Assembly: GCF_037975245.1 (NCBI RefSeq)
Contig: NC_092580.1
Location: forward strand, 21,438,501-21,502,500
Direction of reading: 5' to 3'
Source: Apostichopus japonicus
Lineage: Eukaryota; Echinodermata; Holothuroidea; Aspidochirotida; Stichopodidae
Length of the DNA stretch: 64,000 nt
Shown here in pieces: positions 48,617 to 62,064 of the stretch (position 1 is the first letter of the stretch; each line of letters starts with the position of its first letter). Position numbers and translations under genes: made by a program. Under the pieces are notes generated by a model. That model ran no database searches. It worked only from the letters and a program-made list of their open reading frames with translations, and was not told where the DNA came from.

Positions 48617-49112
48617 CAGTAGTGCGAAGTTCGGCATACTGCGAAGTTCGGACACCCAAAGAAATACACGATTTTAAAAAGACAACTGACAGGAAGAGCC
48701 AAATTTCACCAAAAAAGTACGAAGCTACAGTTATTTTCTCTCCAAAATGGCCCGTGTGCAAGAAATTACTTACATATTAGTCAATAAAATGACGGAGATC
48801 TATGAAGTCTGTTATATTACTGAAAAAGCAACTGCGCCACCAATTTTATCACCAGCGCCACACTGTGGGTTGCGTGTCCGAACTTCGCAATACTCTAGCA
48901 AAGAAATACCAGTTCCACAATCACGAAGAATCTTCTTGGAAAACAACGTGAAAACAGTTTGCAGGAAAGAAAGTTTGGCCGTGTATCGTGCTATAACACA
49001 ATTCTCCCACCATATGAAGTATATTTTCTGGTGATTTAGACCAGAAGATTTAGTTTTGGGGTGTTTTAAGTCTTAAGTGTCCGAACTTCGAAGTCACCAT
49101 GCTACTACTACT
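48617..49112. mobile_element. Element with repeated CGAAGTTCGGACAC motifs
   Basis: CGAAGTTCGG occurs twice at the left end, inverted (TCCGAACTTCG) near 48877, and inverted again near 49081 before CTACTACTACTA. The ends form an inverted repeat of about 20 bases. An ORF of 95 codons inside (48747-49034) has no recognised domain. Confidence 0.6.
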
Positions 49113-49799
49113 AGGCTATATAGGGCCACAAGCTCACCTCATAAGTACTCATTACAGGAGTTGCCCAAGCATAATCACTTGTGCCGTGATAATATTGGAT
49201 AAACACAGTGTTACTTGGGATAAGCATGCCAAGAAAGTTCGTAATACTGTTCTTTACAGTTACACTATCTTATCTGTATCACTGTTAATTCAATTGTGTT
49301 ATACCACTATCATAAAGCTAGCCTAACTTAGGTATCCAGGCTGTAGCCTAACGTTAGCCCAGTCTAGTATCATTACGTAATGATAGGCCTTCCTACACAT
49401 TAGTTATAGTTTTGGGAGTGTGTGAACCTGATTTCTGATGAGCAGAACCCATTGGATCCTCTTCTGACCAATTATTTTCTGACTCTTGCCCTTGTCTCGT
49501 ATTTTAAACTTGGAATTTACACCAAAGTAGTAAACTTGTGGAATTGCTTCTAAGGACAAAGTTGGTGGATGTGTCTAAATATTGAGTCCTCCATTCCTGA
49601 GTGACAGCATTTGGGATACGCCTATAACTGGGTAACTAGCCAATAAAATCACTAAATTTAAAAACTGGAATAAAGTCAAGCCTACATTTGTGATAGACGG
49701 CCTCCAAAACCTAAAAGACCGAGATTCTTTTCCAAGTGTTTCATGCCAAACCAGAGTGAATGAAAGATTTACGTGCATAAACCTGAATTTCAAACATCA

Positions 49800-51520
49800 T
49801 AATAATGTTTGTGGACCACTTCATCAAACCTCGTGTTCCTCAGGTTAATTCATACATCCATGACGCTCCAGATTTCCTACGGAAACTTGAAATATCAAGA
49901 ACCAAATCCCCAGTGCAGTCATCATCGGTACTTTTGACGTCACTACTCTGTTTACACTAACATCCCTAATGCTGAAGGTATCGAAACTACGTACCTGTGC
50001 AGCCATGTACAAGAATAATAGCCACCCTTGTCCACCTATTTCTGACCTTAAAGTACTCATGCAACAGGTTCTCACCAAAAACAACTTCACGCTCTTGGAC
50101 AAGCATTACCTTCCAAGACACGGGACTGCCAAGGGTACCAGGATGGCGCCTTCCTTTGCTCCGTGGTGCTCCCTGCCGTCCTCTTATCTGGTGGCGCTAC
50201 ATTGATGACATCTTCTTCTTTTGGACCAGTGATGAAGATAGCCTGCATGCTCACCTATATTAATCACAGCAATTCCTTTTACAGCACCATTAAAGTCACC
50301 TCTGATTACCCTCACCATGGAGCTATAAACGAGATTATAGCTCCATGCCCTCACCAACAGGTTAACTTAATTCCTCGATGCGACTGTTTGCAAGGATCAC
50401 GGCTCTCGCTCCACTATCTTATACACCAAGCCCACAGACACACACCAGAATAACCAGATCATCTACACTGGCAGTGAAGGTCAAAAGGGAAGAGATTGCG
50501 ACTATAGGCTCAGTCTGGTTGTTACTTTCCACCGATATCTTCCTCCTCTTCAGCAAATCACCACTAACAACCACAACATTCTCCTTACTTCAGATAGACT
50601 CCAACGAGCCATCCCTGAAAACCACATCATTGCATATACAGACTCCACGCAACCAACTGGACCTTCTTGTGCGTGCTGCTGTTCAACCTCTAACTTCTAA
50701 CACTACACACATTCAGAATATAGTACTTTCAAATGTGATCGTACTTGAGATGATCGTCTGCAGCCACCACATTGTTGAATCCAATTCCATCACCAGACAC
50801 AGCACCAAATGACACACAAGACTAAAGGGTCCCAGCACTTGAACAACCTCAAATGTCATCTGTCTGATCTCTTTTAGAATTTGCAGCACCCAGTATTTTG
50901 GTGAAACCTAAAACACCCTCAATTGAAGCGGTTCTTTGGTCACAGATCCACAGTCAACACCATGAATTAGGCTGAGACCCCGGTTGGAGAACAAGTACTT
51001 TAACCTTCCAAACCATCCCATTATTGACATGTCCCTACTGGGGATTGAATCCTTGGGTAGCAGTCCTGACCTATAATACGACTCAGCAGAGAGAGAGAAA
51101 GACTGTGGATGCAACGTCTTCGTACTATTCAACCTCATGGGCTCAACATCCAGGAAGAACATGACTAACCTTTCTTCTGCCGCCCCCACTTGTCACCCCT
51201 CTCTCACCCCTCTGTCACCCCTCGTCTCCTAGCTCTACGTCTTCCACCTCTTTTCTCAATACTTTCCTGTGTTTGTCATTCTATAGTTAATCTCCCGTAC
51301 CTCTCCTCTTCCACGTGTTGGTTCCCTTCTTTTCTTTTCTTTCGTTCATCTCCGCCCTTTGTCAACTAATCATCTTACACAAATCTCTTTTGTGTTTACC
51401 CTGCTCATTAACCTATCTGTATTTTGTCCCTTGTAATTTCTGTTACTAATGTCATTCAGCCTCTCTGAAGAAGATCCTGCTAGGATCGAAACGTCAGGCC
51501 AACTTACTTTTACACATAAA
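49800..51520 (+). mobile_element. Degenerate Penelope-like element (RT plus GIY-YIG)
   Basis: Translation in shifting frames gives Penelope-type reverse transcriptase blocks in order: SYIHDAPDFLRKLE, FDVTTL, then DLKVLMQQVLTKNNFTLLDK with HYLPRHGTAKGTRMAPSFA, and WRYIDDIFFFWTSDED (the YIDD catalytic motif). Later TKPTDTHQ and a GIY-YIG-like tail (CSTQYFGET, KTVDATSSYY) follow. Many stops and frameshifts make it inactive. The 3' end at 51465-51515 carries a motif shared with copies at 13.3 and 58.4 kb. Penelope elements are retroelements with a GIY-YIG nuclease. The 5' limit is unclear; sequence back to about 49.6 kb may belong. Confidence 0.82.
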
Positions 51521-51524
51521 AATA

Positions 51525-51625
51525 ATAATGATGATGACGAAGATGATGGTGGTGGTGATGATGGTTATGATGATGGTGATTGTAATGATAATGGTGATGA
51601 TGGTGATGATGATAGTGATGATACC
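51525..51625. repeat. GAT-rich microsatellite
   Basis: About 100 bases of imperfect GATGAT, GGTGAT and GATGGT units follow the Penelope 3' end directly and may have grown from its tail. Confidence 0.85.
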
Positions 51626-51639
51626 AAACACTTATAAGG

Positions 51640-52400
51640 CGCTAATAATAAGCAAAAGTTGTCAAAAGCGCCGTACAAAATAACATCAAAAACAAAACAA
51701 AACCCAAACAAAAGTACCTAGTGAAGAGGTAGGCTTCGTTTTCAGCTTAGCCATCAACAGTGATTTATCGGGTATGAATTTTAGATAATTGGAAAGGGAA
51801 TTCCATGACTTTGGACCAGAGATACAAAAACCACGCTCACGTACGAACAACAGTTTGAGGAACAAATAAATTAAAAAAAAAATAGATTGACGGCTATGGC
51901 GTTTAATTTCACAGAGAATTTGTGGTGGGACACCGTAGATGCAGCTATGTACTAAAGTACTAATTTGAAGTGCAGTATTCTTGCATCAATTGGTAACCAG
52001 TGCAACGATCTGAGAAGGAAGAGGGGATGGGGGTAACGTACAGGTGCATTTTGATTGCTCAAACAGCAGTTAAGCAGCCCAGTTTTGAACTGTTTGCAGG
52101 CGATTTGTGTATATAGGAGTTTTGGAAGACCAATAAAATGGGAGTTACAGAAGTCGAGACGAGATGTCTCAAAAACATGAATTAAACGTCCCCTTAGTTC
52201 ACGAGACAGAGAGTGCCTATATAGTTATAGATCTGATATTCTGAGGTGTACACAACATGACTGAACGATATTTGAGATATGTTTCGTAAGGGTTAAAATT
52301 GTATCAAGATCAGTGATGCCCAAATTTCGTGCATGATTCCATGGATTAACAATCGTACAAAGGTTTAATTTTATATTGGGCATTTGTTTTTTTCTCTCGT
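51640..52400 (-). mobile_element. CR1/L2-like LINE, C-terminal reverse transcriptase region
   Basis: Minus-strand translation gives a typical LINE C-terminus in order: LTKHISNIVQSC, ETSRLDFCNSHFIGLPKLL, LRSLHWLPIDARIL, then ISGPKSWNSLSNYLKFIPDK. Frameshifts and stops are present. The RT core lies outside the copy, so it is truncated. It abuts the 3' end of the Penelope-like element, separated by a GATGATGGT microsatellite. Confidence 0.8.
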
Positions 52401-53442
52401 GATTTTGACACTAACAACAGGAATTCATAACATGAGCGGTTCTTTACACATATAGCGGTGCAGCAGCCACAAGATTTGGCATCACTTACATATATATATC
52501 ACGCACATATATTCGAATGCCTTAGTATATACACTAGCAATTCCGAATCATCCGCGTCATGCATCATACAGCTGTTTACAGTCTCGATGTAACTTTTAAG
52601 GGGACTGGGGTTGAGACGGGGGTCGGTTAGCTGGCAACACCAAAACGATTGCTTAAAAAGATCTATATTAAATACGGGATAATAGATACTTGTATTCCAA
52701 ACATGTTTAGGTTAAGATTACGTCAAAGAATTGAATGACTCAAACAGAAATGTAGTATTTGTTGTCATTATTTACCAAAAGAATGTTACTCAATATGTGT
52801 CAGATTTTCTTACACACGGGACTGATAAACATAGTAAGAACGATTTCAACTACTAAAACACTGAAACAACTTGATTTATATTTTACGCATCACGTAATCG
52901 TTAATCCAGGGTCGTATATAGCTAGACTTTCATTTGGGGGGGGGGGGGGTAGCATATAGCCTACATGGGGGGCTTCAGGTTGGAATTTGACCCAACGGCG
53001 CCGAAGTTAACCGTTCCTACTGAGGGCGTGGGATCCAGGGGGAACGTGTTAGGGCGGGTTCCGACCCGGGACAATGCCCGTTGGTGGACCAATTAAACTA
53101 TAAACTTACAGACCACAATTTTTTTTAGTGTAAAATTATAGCCTAACTCGGATGATGCCACTCAATTAAGGTGTTCAACAGGAAGTATTAATAATACAAC
53201 CATTTTAAAGACATTTTAGTAATGTTTCATTTCCTTTTTTCATTGCAAAAGTTATCCATTTAATTAAATTTCCCTCCTAATTACTTTCTTTCGTCTCCTT
53301 GCCTATTTAATTTCTTACTTCTACTGCCTTTTCTATTTATTCGATCCACTCATGGTCGGTATATGGGACTGTGTCAGTTGTAGGAGGAGGGGGGGGGGGG
53401 GCACATCTGCCACTGGGTCCCCGTAGCTAGCGTTGATTCATT

Positions 53443-55100
53443 GACATATAAACGAGTGATACAAAATGAAAAATTCTTTAATCCCCCCCCCCATAACTCG
53501 AGCTATATAATTTTGATGAGAATATCCATATTTCTGGAGCTAATCTTGATGGAAGTTAGGGATTTTTTTAAAATTTATCATAGCGGTAAAATGTTAAGGG
53601 TCATATTTGGTCGAGTAATATAACTTGTTACCAGTAGTGGACCTATACCACATTAAATTTGGAAGCTCTCATCTCTTCAATTCTGTATGGTTTTGTATTC
53701 AATTTTGATGAAACTATCCATACTTCTCAGTGGAGACACTATCTATGGAATTTAGGGAATTTTCGAACTTGAAATAGTGCTAAAATGTTGAGGGTCATAT
53801 TCGGGTCCAGCTAGAAGGTTTGATACCGATGGTGGAACTATACCAAGATGCCTGGTCTCAGCTTTTCTCATGTGACATTCCAGCCTCTAAAATCTCTCGA
53901 TAACGTGAATTAATTAATTTTGAAAAGCATATTTTGAGAGGCGCTGTCGATGGAATTTAGAGGATTTTCGAATTTGACATTAGCCGTAAAATGTTTAGGT
54001 TTATATTGGCAAGGGCGGCGGAACCGGGGGGGCACAGGGGGCACGTGCCCCCCCACTTTTCCTCAGATTAAAAATGTGCCCTTTTTCTACATAAAAATTT
54101 CTAAATAAAAAAGAGTTTACAAAGCCAAACCCACGTCGAATGAAATATTTCGGGAAGTTTTAAATGTTTACTACCACAGGCGTAGGAGCCCAATTTGATT
54201 TGGGGGGCTGTAACGACTTGCCCGAAAAATATTACCAAAATTTTTCGCGCGCGTAGCGCGCGTTCAACATCTTAATGTGCATATCATATAGGCATGCGTT
54301 GGTTATTACATCGCATGCCAATAACATACAATCATTTGCCGTGTTATAACCCTTCTAAATTGGTTAGAATTATTGGCAAAGTCGTTACAATAATAATGAT
54401 CATAATAATATCAGTTTAACCATTGAAAAACACATAGAAAATCAATTTTCTTTCAGTATTTTCACATATTTCATTTGCTTTCATGCATGTATCGATCGCG
54501 TGTGCAGGGACTTGGACTTTATAATGATTTCACCTCATTTTGTCTTTTTCCTTGTTTCCCAATTTGCACATTAGATACTGCAGTGCTAGTATGCATTGTT
54601 TCCTTGAGGGGGGGGGGGGGGGCGTTGATGGAGTGATGTGTATACGCAAATAAGATGATACAATAAGAGTTATAAAGGGTACTAAATATCAGGCTGCATC
54701 AGTCCAATCGAATTTCTGCAAAGTGCCCTTCGACGTTGGTGCCCCCCCAGATTCAAAGTGCTTCCGCCGCCCTTGTATATTGGTTAGAAATAAGTTTTGC
54801 TACCGATGGTTGGGCCTATACCACGTGAAAGATAAAGATCTCATTACCTTTTGGCACTATTTCGACCTCTCAAGTCCCACTATAAACACGAATTATTGAA
54901 AATTTAGAAGAAAACATATATTGGAGGTGCTCTCAATCGAATTAGATTTTCGAATTTGAAATAGCGGTAAAATGTTTAGGGGCGTTTTTGATCAAGAAAT
55001 CAATTTTGTTGCCGATGGTGGACCTTTACCACGTTAAAGAGGAAGGTCTCGTCTATTTTCTGGTACTATTCCGAACTCATCCCTCCTAAAATCGAATTAT
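53443..55100. repeat. Tandem satellite, about 200-bp unit, split by a transposon
   Basis: Landmark GTGGACCTATACCAC recurs near 53637, 53832, 54810 and 55018; TAGCGGTAAAATGTT recurs in step. Removing the 766-bp element plus its 8-bp duplication leaves spacings of about 195-208. Four to five diverged units are visible. Confidence 0.82.
54010..54775. mobile_element. 766-bp hAT-like non-autonomous transposon, 8-bp TSD
   Basis: Flanked by TATATTGG at 54002-54009 and 54776-54783. Termini are inverted: CAAGGGCGGCGGAACC at left and CAAGGGCGGCGGAAGC on the opposite strand at right. It holds G- and C-rich runs, GCGCGCGTAGCGCGCG near 54247, and no ORF. Start CA and an 8-bp duplication fit hAT. It is inserted into one unit of a tandem satellite. 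Confidence 0.9.
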
Positions 55101-56298
55101 TTTAGTGTATTTTGCTTTATTGTATCCTAGTGGTTACTGGTATAGTTTCATACAGGCCGCTTTTCCACATGCCATGGTGTTGCACGACTGCGATATGGTC
55201 CCGTTACCGATGCGCTGTACCCGCATATGCTAAATTAGTACAGAGCGTATTGTCAGTTCGTAGTTATGTTATACGTAAGTTGTGACTATGCGTGAAGTTA
55301 TGTCTGACTCACTACGGATCATAACAAGTCTTAGAACTAATATTAACGCCTATTTGTACTAGATTCACGATAACATCGTGTATGGATTACTCCGGATGTA
55401 TACTGTAATGAGTCCTTTGGAACTGTCTCTGAACATCGATGTTTAGTTGGACCATATGAACCATTTTCTCATCTGCTAAATTGACCGTTGAGCAAGTTAC
55501 TGTGTCTATGCTATGTTACTTGTTAGGTACGTTTCACTTCTATCTTATTAGGTTAGGCTGTATCGTTAGTGTTAGCGCTACTGTAACCCTTGATATTGTT
55601 TGACCAGGGGTTAACGTTGTTGTTTTTCAAACAAGCCTATACTTTTATATCGTAGGCTAGGCCCAAGGCTAGCCTAGGTCATGCAGACAAAACTAAGTTA
55701 CCGAAAACTTTCATGCCCACACATGTACATTGGTAGATTAGGAATATGATGCCTTAACTTGGACATAAAGATAGACTCAGTATTTGTTACTCTTTTCTTA
55801 AGATTGTAAGGCTGCAGTAGCTGAATGGATTTAGGACCTAAGTACAGCTAAGCTAAGAACTATAGCCTCTAGAGTATAACACAATAACAGTAACACTACA
55901 ATAACACTACATTAACTAATAATACTTTAACAGTGACACCATCAATAGGACTCACTAAAACTTTAAAACGAATATGAGGCTCAGCAAATGTCGAAGAAAG
56001 ATCCAAAGGCTTGTCCATCCTTACCATAAAAGCAAACAGATCAACAATTTTGGTGATGTTTTCTGAAATTTTGATCAAACTGTGGCCTAGGCCTAGTGAG
56101 AGGAAAACTGAAAAGAAAATACGCCATTGGCTTCCACTATATATTAGCCTAGATTACAATTACTAAGCCCCAGCTTTGGCTTAGTTAAATTTTCAGTGGA
56201 TCTAAACTGCAAATATTGGTACTTTTCAGTAGGCCTCCCTGATTGTCAAATTCCTTACAAAGAAAAAAGTTATGAGTACATGAAGAGCTAGGGCACAG

Positions 56299-56997
56299 GG
56301 GTTTCAGTTGTTTTCCGCATACGTTACTTTCCGCTGATTACTTTCCGCTGAAAAAATTCTTCTGCGGAAACACCTATTTTTCACTTACCTGTACACTATA
56401 TTTTTCCGCAATTTGAGATACCAAATTCAGGCAGGATGATTAAAATAACATGAGAAAGTATCAAAGAACGTCGATCAAGGATGGTTAGACTGAGTTCATG
56501 TCAGAAAAGTTAAGCTGTGTATAATTTAGAGGAGGCTTGGGGTGTTTGTAATTACGAATTATTAAAGAAGCATATAATACTAGGGCAAAGAGACGCCCGC
56601 GTTATGAAGGATTGAGTATCTAATTAAGTATTAAAAATTCGGCCCGCGTAATGATGGTTTTAAAAAAAGGTGTAAAAGGCGGTATCTTTGATTTTCGCTG
56701 GAAATAAAATGGCTGTATAAGTAAGCCTTACAGCCTAAGCTACAAGTACAACCTTAGCTACTGTATCCTAAATCTAGTCTCGAAGCTACATTTTATCCTG
56801 TTACAGTCAAATCCTATCTTATCCATCTTCCTAAATCCTTCCATGTGCCTAATAATTTCAGTAAGTCATTCTGTTCCTCCCAAAAAGAAACGGTACTTTC
56901 CGCTGAAAAAAACGTTGTTTTCCGCTGACAAATTTGTTTGCGGAAAACACTGTTTTGTTTCAGCGGAAAGTAACGTGTGCGGAAAACAACGGTACCC
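56299..56997. mobile_element. 699-bp non-autonomous DNA transposon, 8-bp TSD
   Basis: Flanked by GGGCACAG at 56291-56298 and 56998-57005. Inverted ends of about 37 bases: left GGGTTTCAGTTGTTTTCCGC, right GGGTACCGTTGTTTTCCGC on the opposite strand, both continuing ACGTTACTTTCCGCTGA. Extra TTTCCGCTGA units are repeated inward. No coding capacity seen. Confidence 0.88.
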
Positions 56998-57005
56998 GGG
57001 CACAG

Positions 57006-60000
57006 GCTAAGCCAACCTAGCATCTGGTTGTCATGACATTGAGATATTTGAGGGCCTAGGTGGGGGACTAGTTTCTGCCACAGTTAATTTTTCGTCATTA
57101 CTTCAGGCCATATAAACTGTACATTTCTGCGATGGGGGGAAAATCACATTTTTTAGGCAGAAAGTAATGTCCTTAGATTTAACATTTTTTCTAAATGTTT
57201 TACCACTTAACTATCATGACTATTTCTTGGTAATCCACTGTCAATCAACTTTTCAGTTGGTTGTGTAGTCCTGGCTCCGTACAGCAAAACTACTGTTCTG
57301 TACTTACAGTAAGGATGTAATATTTGCAAAGCAGCTTCTCTCTCCCTCCTCCCCCCCCCCCCCTCTCTGACCTCTGGAGGAATTTTCAACAGATCTTTGA
57401 CTCAACCTAAATAGTGCCATATTTGGAACTAGATATGAGAAGCAGCCTGCAAACCATGCCTATTTCAAGCTTAAAAATAATTATCACATAAGGAAAATTG
57501 ACAGCTTTCTTGAAGTGAAAAATGTCACATTACAAAGAGAAAAGAAAGTACCTGAGAAATGTGAACAATTGAAGAATTGTGGCAGGTTGAATGTACATAC
57601 AAATGTATATATATGATGAATCAACTCTTCCATTGCTGTGGATTGTTGATTGTGATGCAGGTTACTTTTGTGGATTCTTAAGTTTCTCATTCTTGGAAAA
57701 GGGCCAATGTTACCTGCCTTTAGTTAAAAAAAAATGAGGATTTAGGTCATTGTGTCATGACAGATATAGGTATGATGCTTGTTTATGTATAACAAAATGC
57801 ATCTAGGACTTAAACTTGATTCTACAGTAGTTTGATAGCACAAAGCAGACACTTAGAAAGAACTCTACAGGAAATACCGTTGTGGATTTGCAAGAACCAA
57901 TAGTTTAATGTTATCGATGTAGTAAGTACTTTTTTGTTGTTTTCTTGTTGTTGATAAAAACCAATGTTTAATACCTTTCCAGTCATGTTGTTAAGGTAGA
58001 GGCAGGTTAGTATCGTCACTTGGAAATCCCCAAACGAGAAAAAAAGTGTTGGAGAATTTGCCGGTGGTACATAATCTGTTATTTAAAGTCTAGTATACAT
58101 GTATCATGTAAAAGAATGGCCTGTGCTATATATACTGTACAGTATGCTTCTTAAAGTTCTTACACCATGGTAATACTACAAAGTCAATGAAATATGAATG
58201 TTGTTTACATTTCACAGACATACATGACGTACCTGGTGTAATCTTTCATATTTTTTATATTTACTCTAGAGATATATGTTTCTTTTTTTTATAATAATTT
58301 GGTGTGTAGTATGCATGTGTTTATATATTTTAATGATGAAGAGAATTACATAGTCACGGTTGTACAGTAAAATAATACTACTTATTTCAGTATGTAAATG
58401 GTTTCATACATGTATGTAACTAAAATCAAAATAAAATAAAACTGTTAGCAAACTGCTTATCCACTAGAGAGCCTGTGTAGGAGAATGTGTAAAAGAAAGT
58501 TGGCCTAATGTTTCGATGTATGTAACTAGTATATATTAGTGTATATCTGTGGAGCATCATAATATTTGCTATGAAGACATTAATACATGTTCTGAAGCAA
58601 TTTATGTTCATACTAGTCATAAATGGGTTACATTAATAATGGTTTCAATGTAGTCTATAAAAGTGCATTATTTGTTTTACCTGCAGGAACTGACCAAGAT
58701 AATACATATACTACAGCCTTTACTGTCCCAGTTTATTGTTATATACTCAAGACCATGTACTGTACCTTTATGTATAGTTTTGCCAAACTTATTTCGTAAT
58801 ATAAAGTTCTACATACTATGCTAATTAAGATAGAAAGTTGGCGACGAGGATTATTTTAAGCCATTGCTGTTTTCGGAAACACTGGAGTCTTTGATGAAAA
58901 GTTGGAAGTGTTTGAAGCTTATTGTGACTGGTGCAATGTGTTTACTGCAGCTACAGTAATGGCATATCAGACGACGTACAGCTGTCATACACACATGTAT
59001 TGCTCTAAAGATTTACTTATTGTATATACATACACATATAGGTAATGTCTCTCTGGACTTTTTACAATGGCAATTCTTGTCATCGATAAAATATGATTTA
59101 CGATCTTCATCTGATATCTTTGTAAGTGGAATCTTTCAAGCAAGGATAAATACATGATATCAATCATACATTTTATAGACTAAACATCCTCCTCCTAGGC
59201 CTACAGTTGGCATGTGATGTAAAACTTTACAGCAAATGAATGGCAAGCAAAGCTGAATGAAGGTACATAAACTGGTAGCCCATTTCTACTGGTGGGCTAC
59301 TGTTACTATACGTTGTAATAACTTCCACAATTATAGTGTTTGATGCATGATTGTTTTTTTTTACGTGGACCATATCCAGTTGTACAGATTGTGATACTAA
59401 AGGTCTAATCTGTGTGACAGTCAGGTACAGATTACACAGATCAAATATAAACCACTTGTTTTAATGTACTGAGACTTCACAAATTTTGAAATCCTAGCAT
59501 AGGCTTATCATCACTATCTCCAATAGGTGACGACACCCTGCTGTGATGTAGAGAACAACACTAACAACAGGTGCTGTACTGTATTACATAGTTCATGTTT
59601 CCAAGACATGCTTGCTGTTTCATTCTATATGTCTACATATATTATTGAAGGGCAGGTTGGCGCCATGGAAGGTCTTTTAAATTTATTACACTATATATAC
59701 TGACTGTCATGAAAGGTTTGTACATTTCCCACAGTGAAAATGGAAACCATTTCAAATTCTGGAGCTTCCATTCTCTAGTTGTTAAAATGTTAATACCACG
59801 GAAACAAGTTTGAAAACAATCTGTAAACCTTGACTACACTGCAGTGAATATGGATGTGGTGCCTTCAGCCCTTCACCACCCATCCCCCTTGATATATATA
59901 TATTGAGAACGTGGTGAGGTGCTGAGGTACACTTTCATCCAATTGATGGGGAATGTTACAGTACTGTGGTGATCCTGAGAGCAGAAATGGGTGCCGCCTG

Positions 60001-62064
60001 GCCCGCCACGTTACATCCTAAACAATCATGCAATAGAGTTCTACGGCTTGATATAAGCTGATGTTCTCACATGGATACCTACAGAACAGTGGGTTTTTCA
60101 CATGAGGTTCTGTTAGTTTTCCAATGTTTGGAAAATACTGAACTCAACTGTTTAACCACTAAATTGTCTCCAACTTAAGTAGCACACTGTACAGTGTACA
60201 GTAAGCGCAAGATGTCCAAGCTCCAAACAAAACTAGTCTTCAATATTATTACTATGATGCAATTATTATCCTGAAAGAGTTACTGTAACAGGCAGAACTT
60301 GTGATTTCACTGGGTACTGTCAATGTCCAGTCCACATGAGAATGGGAACAATGCTATTTTAGGTACAACTAAAATGTCATTCATAAAAGTGCCAATGAAC
60401 AGTACAACTTGTACAGTGGTCATTTTTATCAGCTCAACTTATCTGCCAGCAACATTGACTCAAATGTTGTACTTTAAGTAGATAAAGTTAATTAATGTCA
60501 GAGGTGTCATGGCTGGACATGTACAGTACTGTTCTACTACTGTATAGGTTTCAGTAAATATTGTGTCATTCCAGTAATGTACATTACATTTCACTGTACA
60601 AGAAGCAATATAGTTCAGACACAAACTTTTACACTTTGTAATAGAACCAATAAAATAACATTTTGGTCTTTTCATTTTTTTTTTTAAGTCAGTTTGGTCC
60701 TGGCTGATATAACTCAAATCAACTTCCATGTTCCATAGAAGTTGTATTGTGCATTACAGTAGCACTAAGGGGATGATTGAACTGATTGAGTTATATGGTC
60801 CTCAGGGTTGATTGTTTCTTGGATAATGTGCAGAATGTCGCCAGTAAAAAGTACATACTGTAACCCCCATCACATATAATGTAAGTCTTGTGCACCATTA
60901 AAACAACTAGTGCTATTAAACACCTTATAGAGACATTGTACAGCAGAGATGCTTCTATTTAACAACTACAATGTCCTTATAAACCATCCTGTCAAGTTTG
61001 ATTTACACATTTAGAGATAGTTGGTGGAGGAAATGTGCTGACAGATGATAAGATGAGGCCATTTCTCAGCAGGATATCCCTGAACCTTCCACAAAGGTCC
61101 TCTAGAAGTTAAGATTAATTATGGCACTATACTGTGGAAAATGTCCATGTTAGAGAGTGTGTGGAGTGTTCACTTCTGAAGCTAAATAAGTGGAAACTAA
61201 TGACGTCCTAGAGATCATTGGTATGCAAGTAATGAAGAATGGTAATAATAAGGGTATAAATATACCATTATTCATCAGACTGTACAGAATTGATCACATG
61301 CATGACTGTTTGACGTCAGGCCTACACTTTTACAATCTTAGCCACTTGACAATGAAAGCACTCACATTCCAGCCCACTGGGACTTTTCCTATATCACAAT
61401 GTTCACGCATCCAAGTATTGTAAAGGCTCAGCTGCTTATGGGACCAGCCCCGTAGTATTTGCTGATAATAGGCAGTAATAATATTATGGGCCTTACAGTA
61501 TGACAGTAGGTTTGCAACTCATATAAGTCTTTGCCCATCTTTTTGTACTGTTTTCTTAAAAACCTTTGCCAGAAAAAAGCAAACTGCTTTTTTCCCTAAG
61601 TGCTAGCAATAATTGGCAGTAATTGGAATCGCTTCAAAATTGTGATATATTTAAAAATAAACTAAAATGTTACATTTTGGCCTTAAATTAACATAGCTCG
61701 AACCTGTATTGCAGTCTTACAATTACTGTGCAGGATGGATATAATGTCACTTTGAAAAATTATCCCAATTTATTTTAGCTACGTAGGTTTACCAGAAAAT
61801 TGTGCTGATTTTTTTTTTTTTTGACCTGGGATTAGTAGGTCATGGTGGTTTTATGGGCTGTTTGAGATAAAACAAGGACGAGTACTGTCTTGTGTCTAAT
61901 TATTATCCTTTCTTCTCCCCCTGGCATTGCTGCCCCTACGGTACGGCACTGCCCCCCTCCCTTCATCCACACTTCTCAGTAAATTATAGATCATCCTGTC
62001 AATTATCTTATATGCTTTGACTCTTGGCCAAATTAAAATAATTGTTTTCTTCTCATTTTTACAG
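57006..62064. other. Upstream region or first intron of MAGI, no exon recognised
   Basis: Apart from the 94-bp Penelope fragment at 58.4 kb, I see AT-rich sequence with frequent TACTGTAC-type motifs and no coding signal. An upstream 5' UTR exon of MAGI may lie here or in the 55.1-56.3 kb stretch. Confidence 0.45.
58423..58516 (-). mobile_element. Short 5'-truncated Penelope 3' end with 12-bp target duplication
   Basis: A 94-bp insert matching the left flank of the 13.2 kb copy is bracketed by the direct repeat TGTATGTAACTA at 58411-58422 and 58517-58528. The insert reads, on the minus strand, from TCGAAAC to an A/T-rich terminus. The exact duplication shows this is a true insertion, not a chance fragment. 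Confidence 0.8.
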
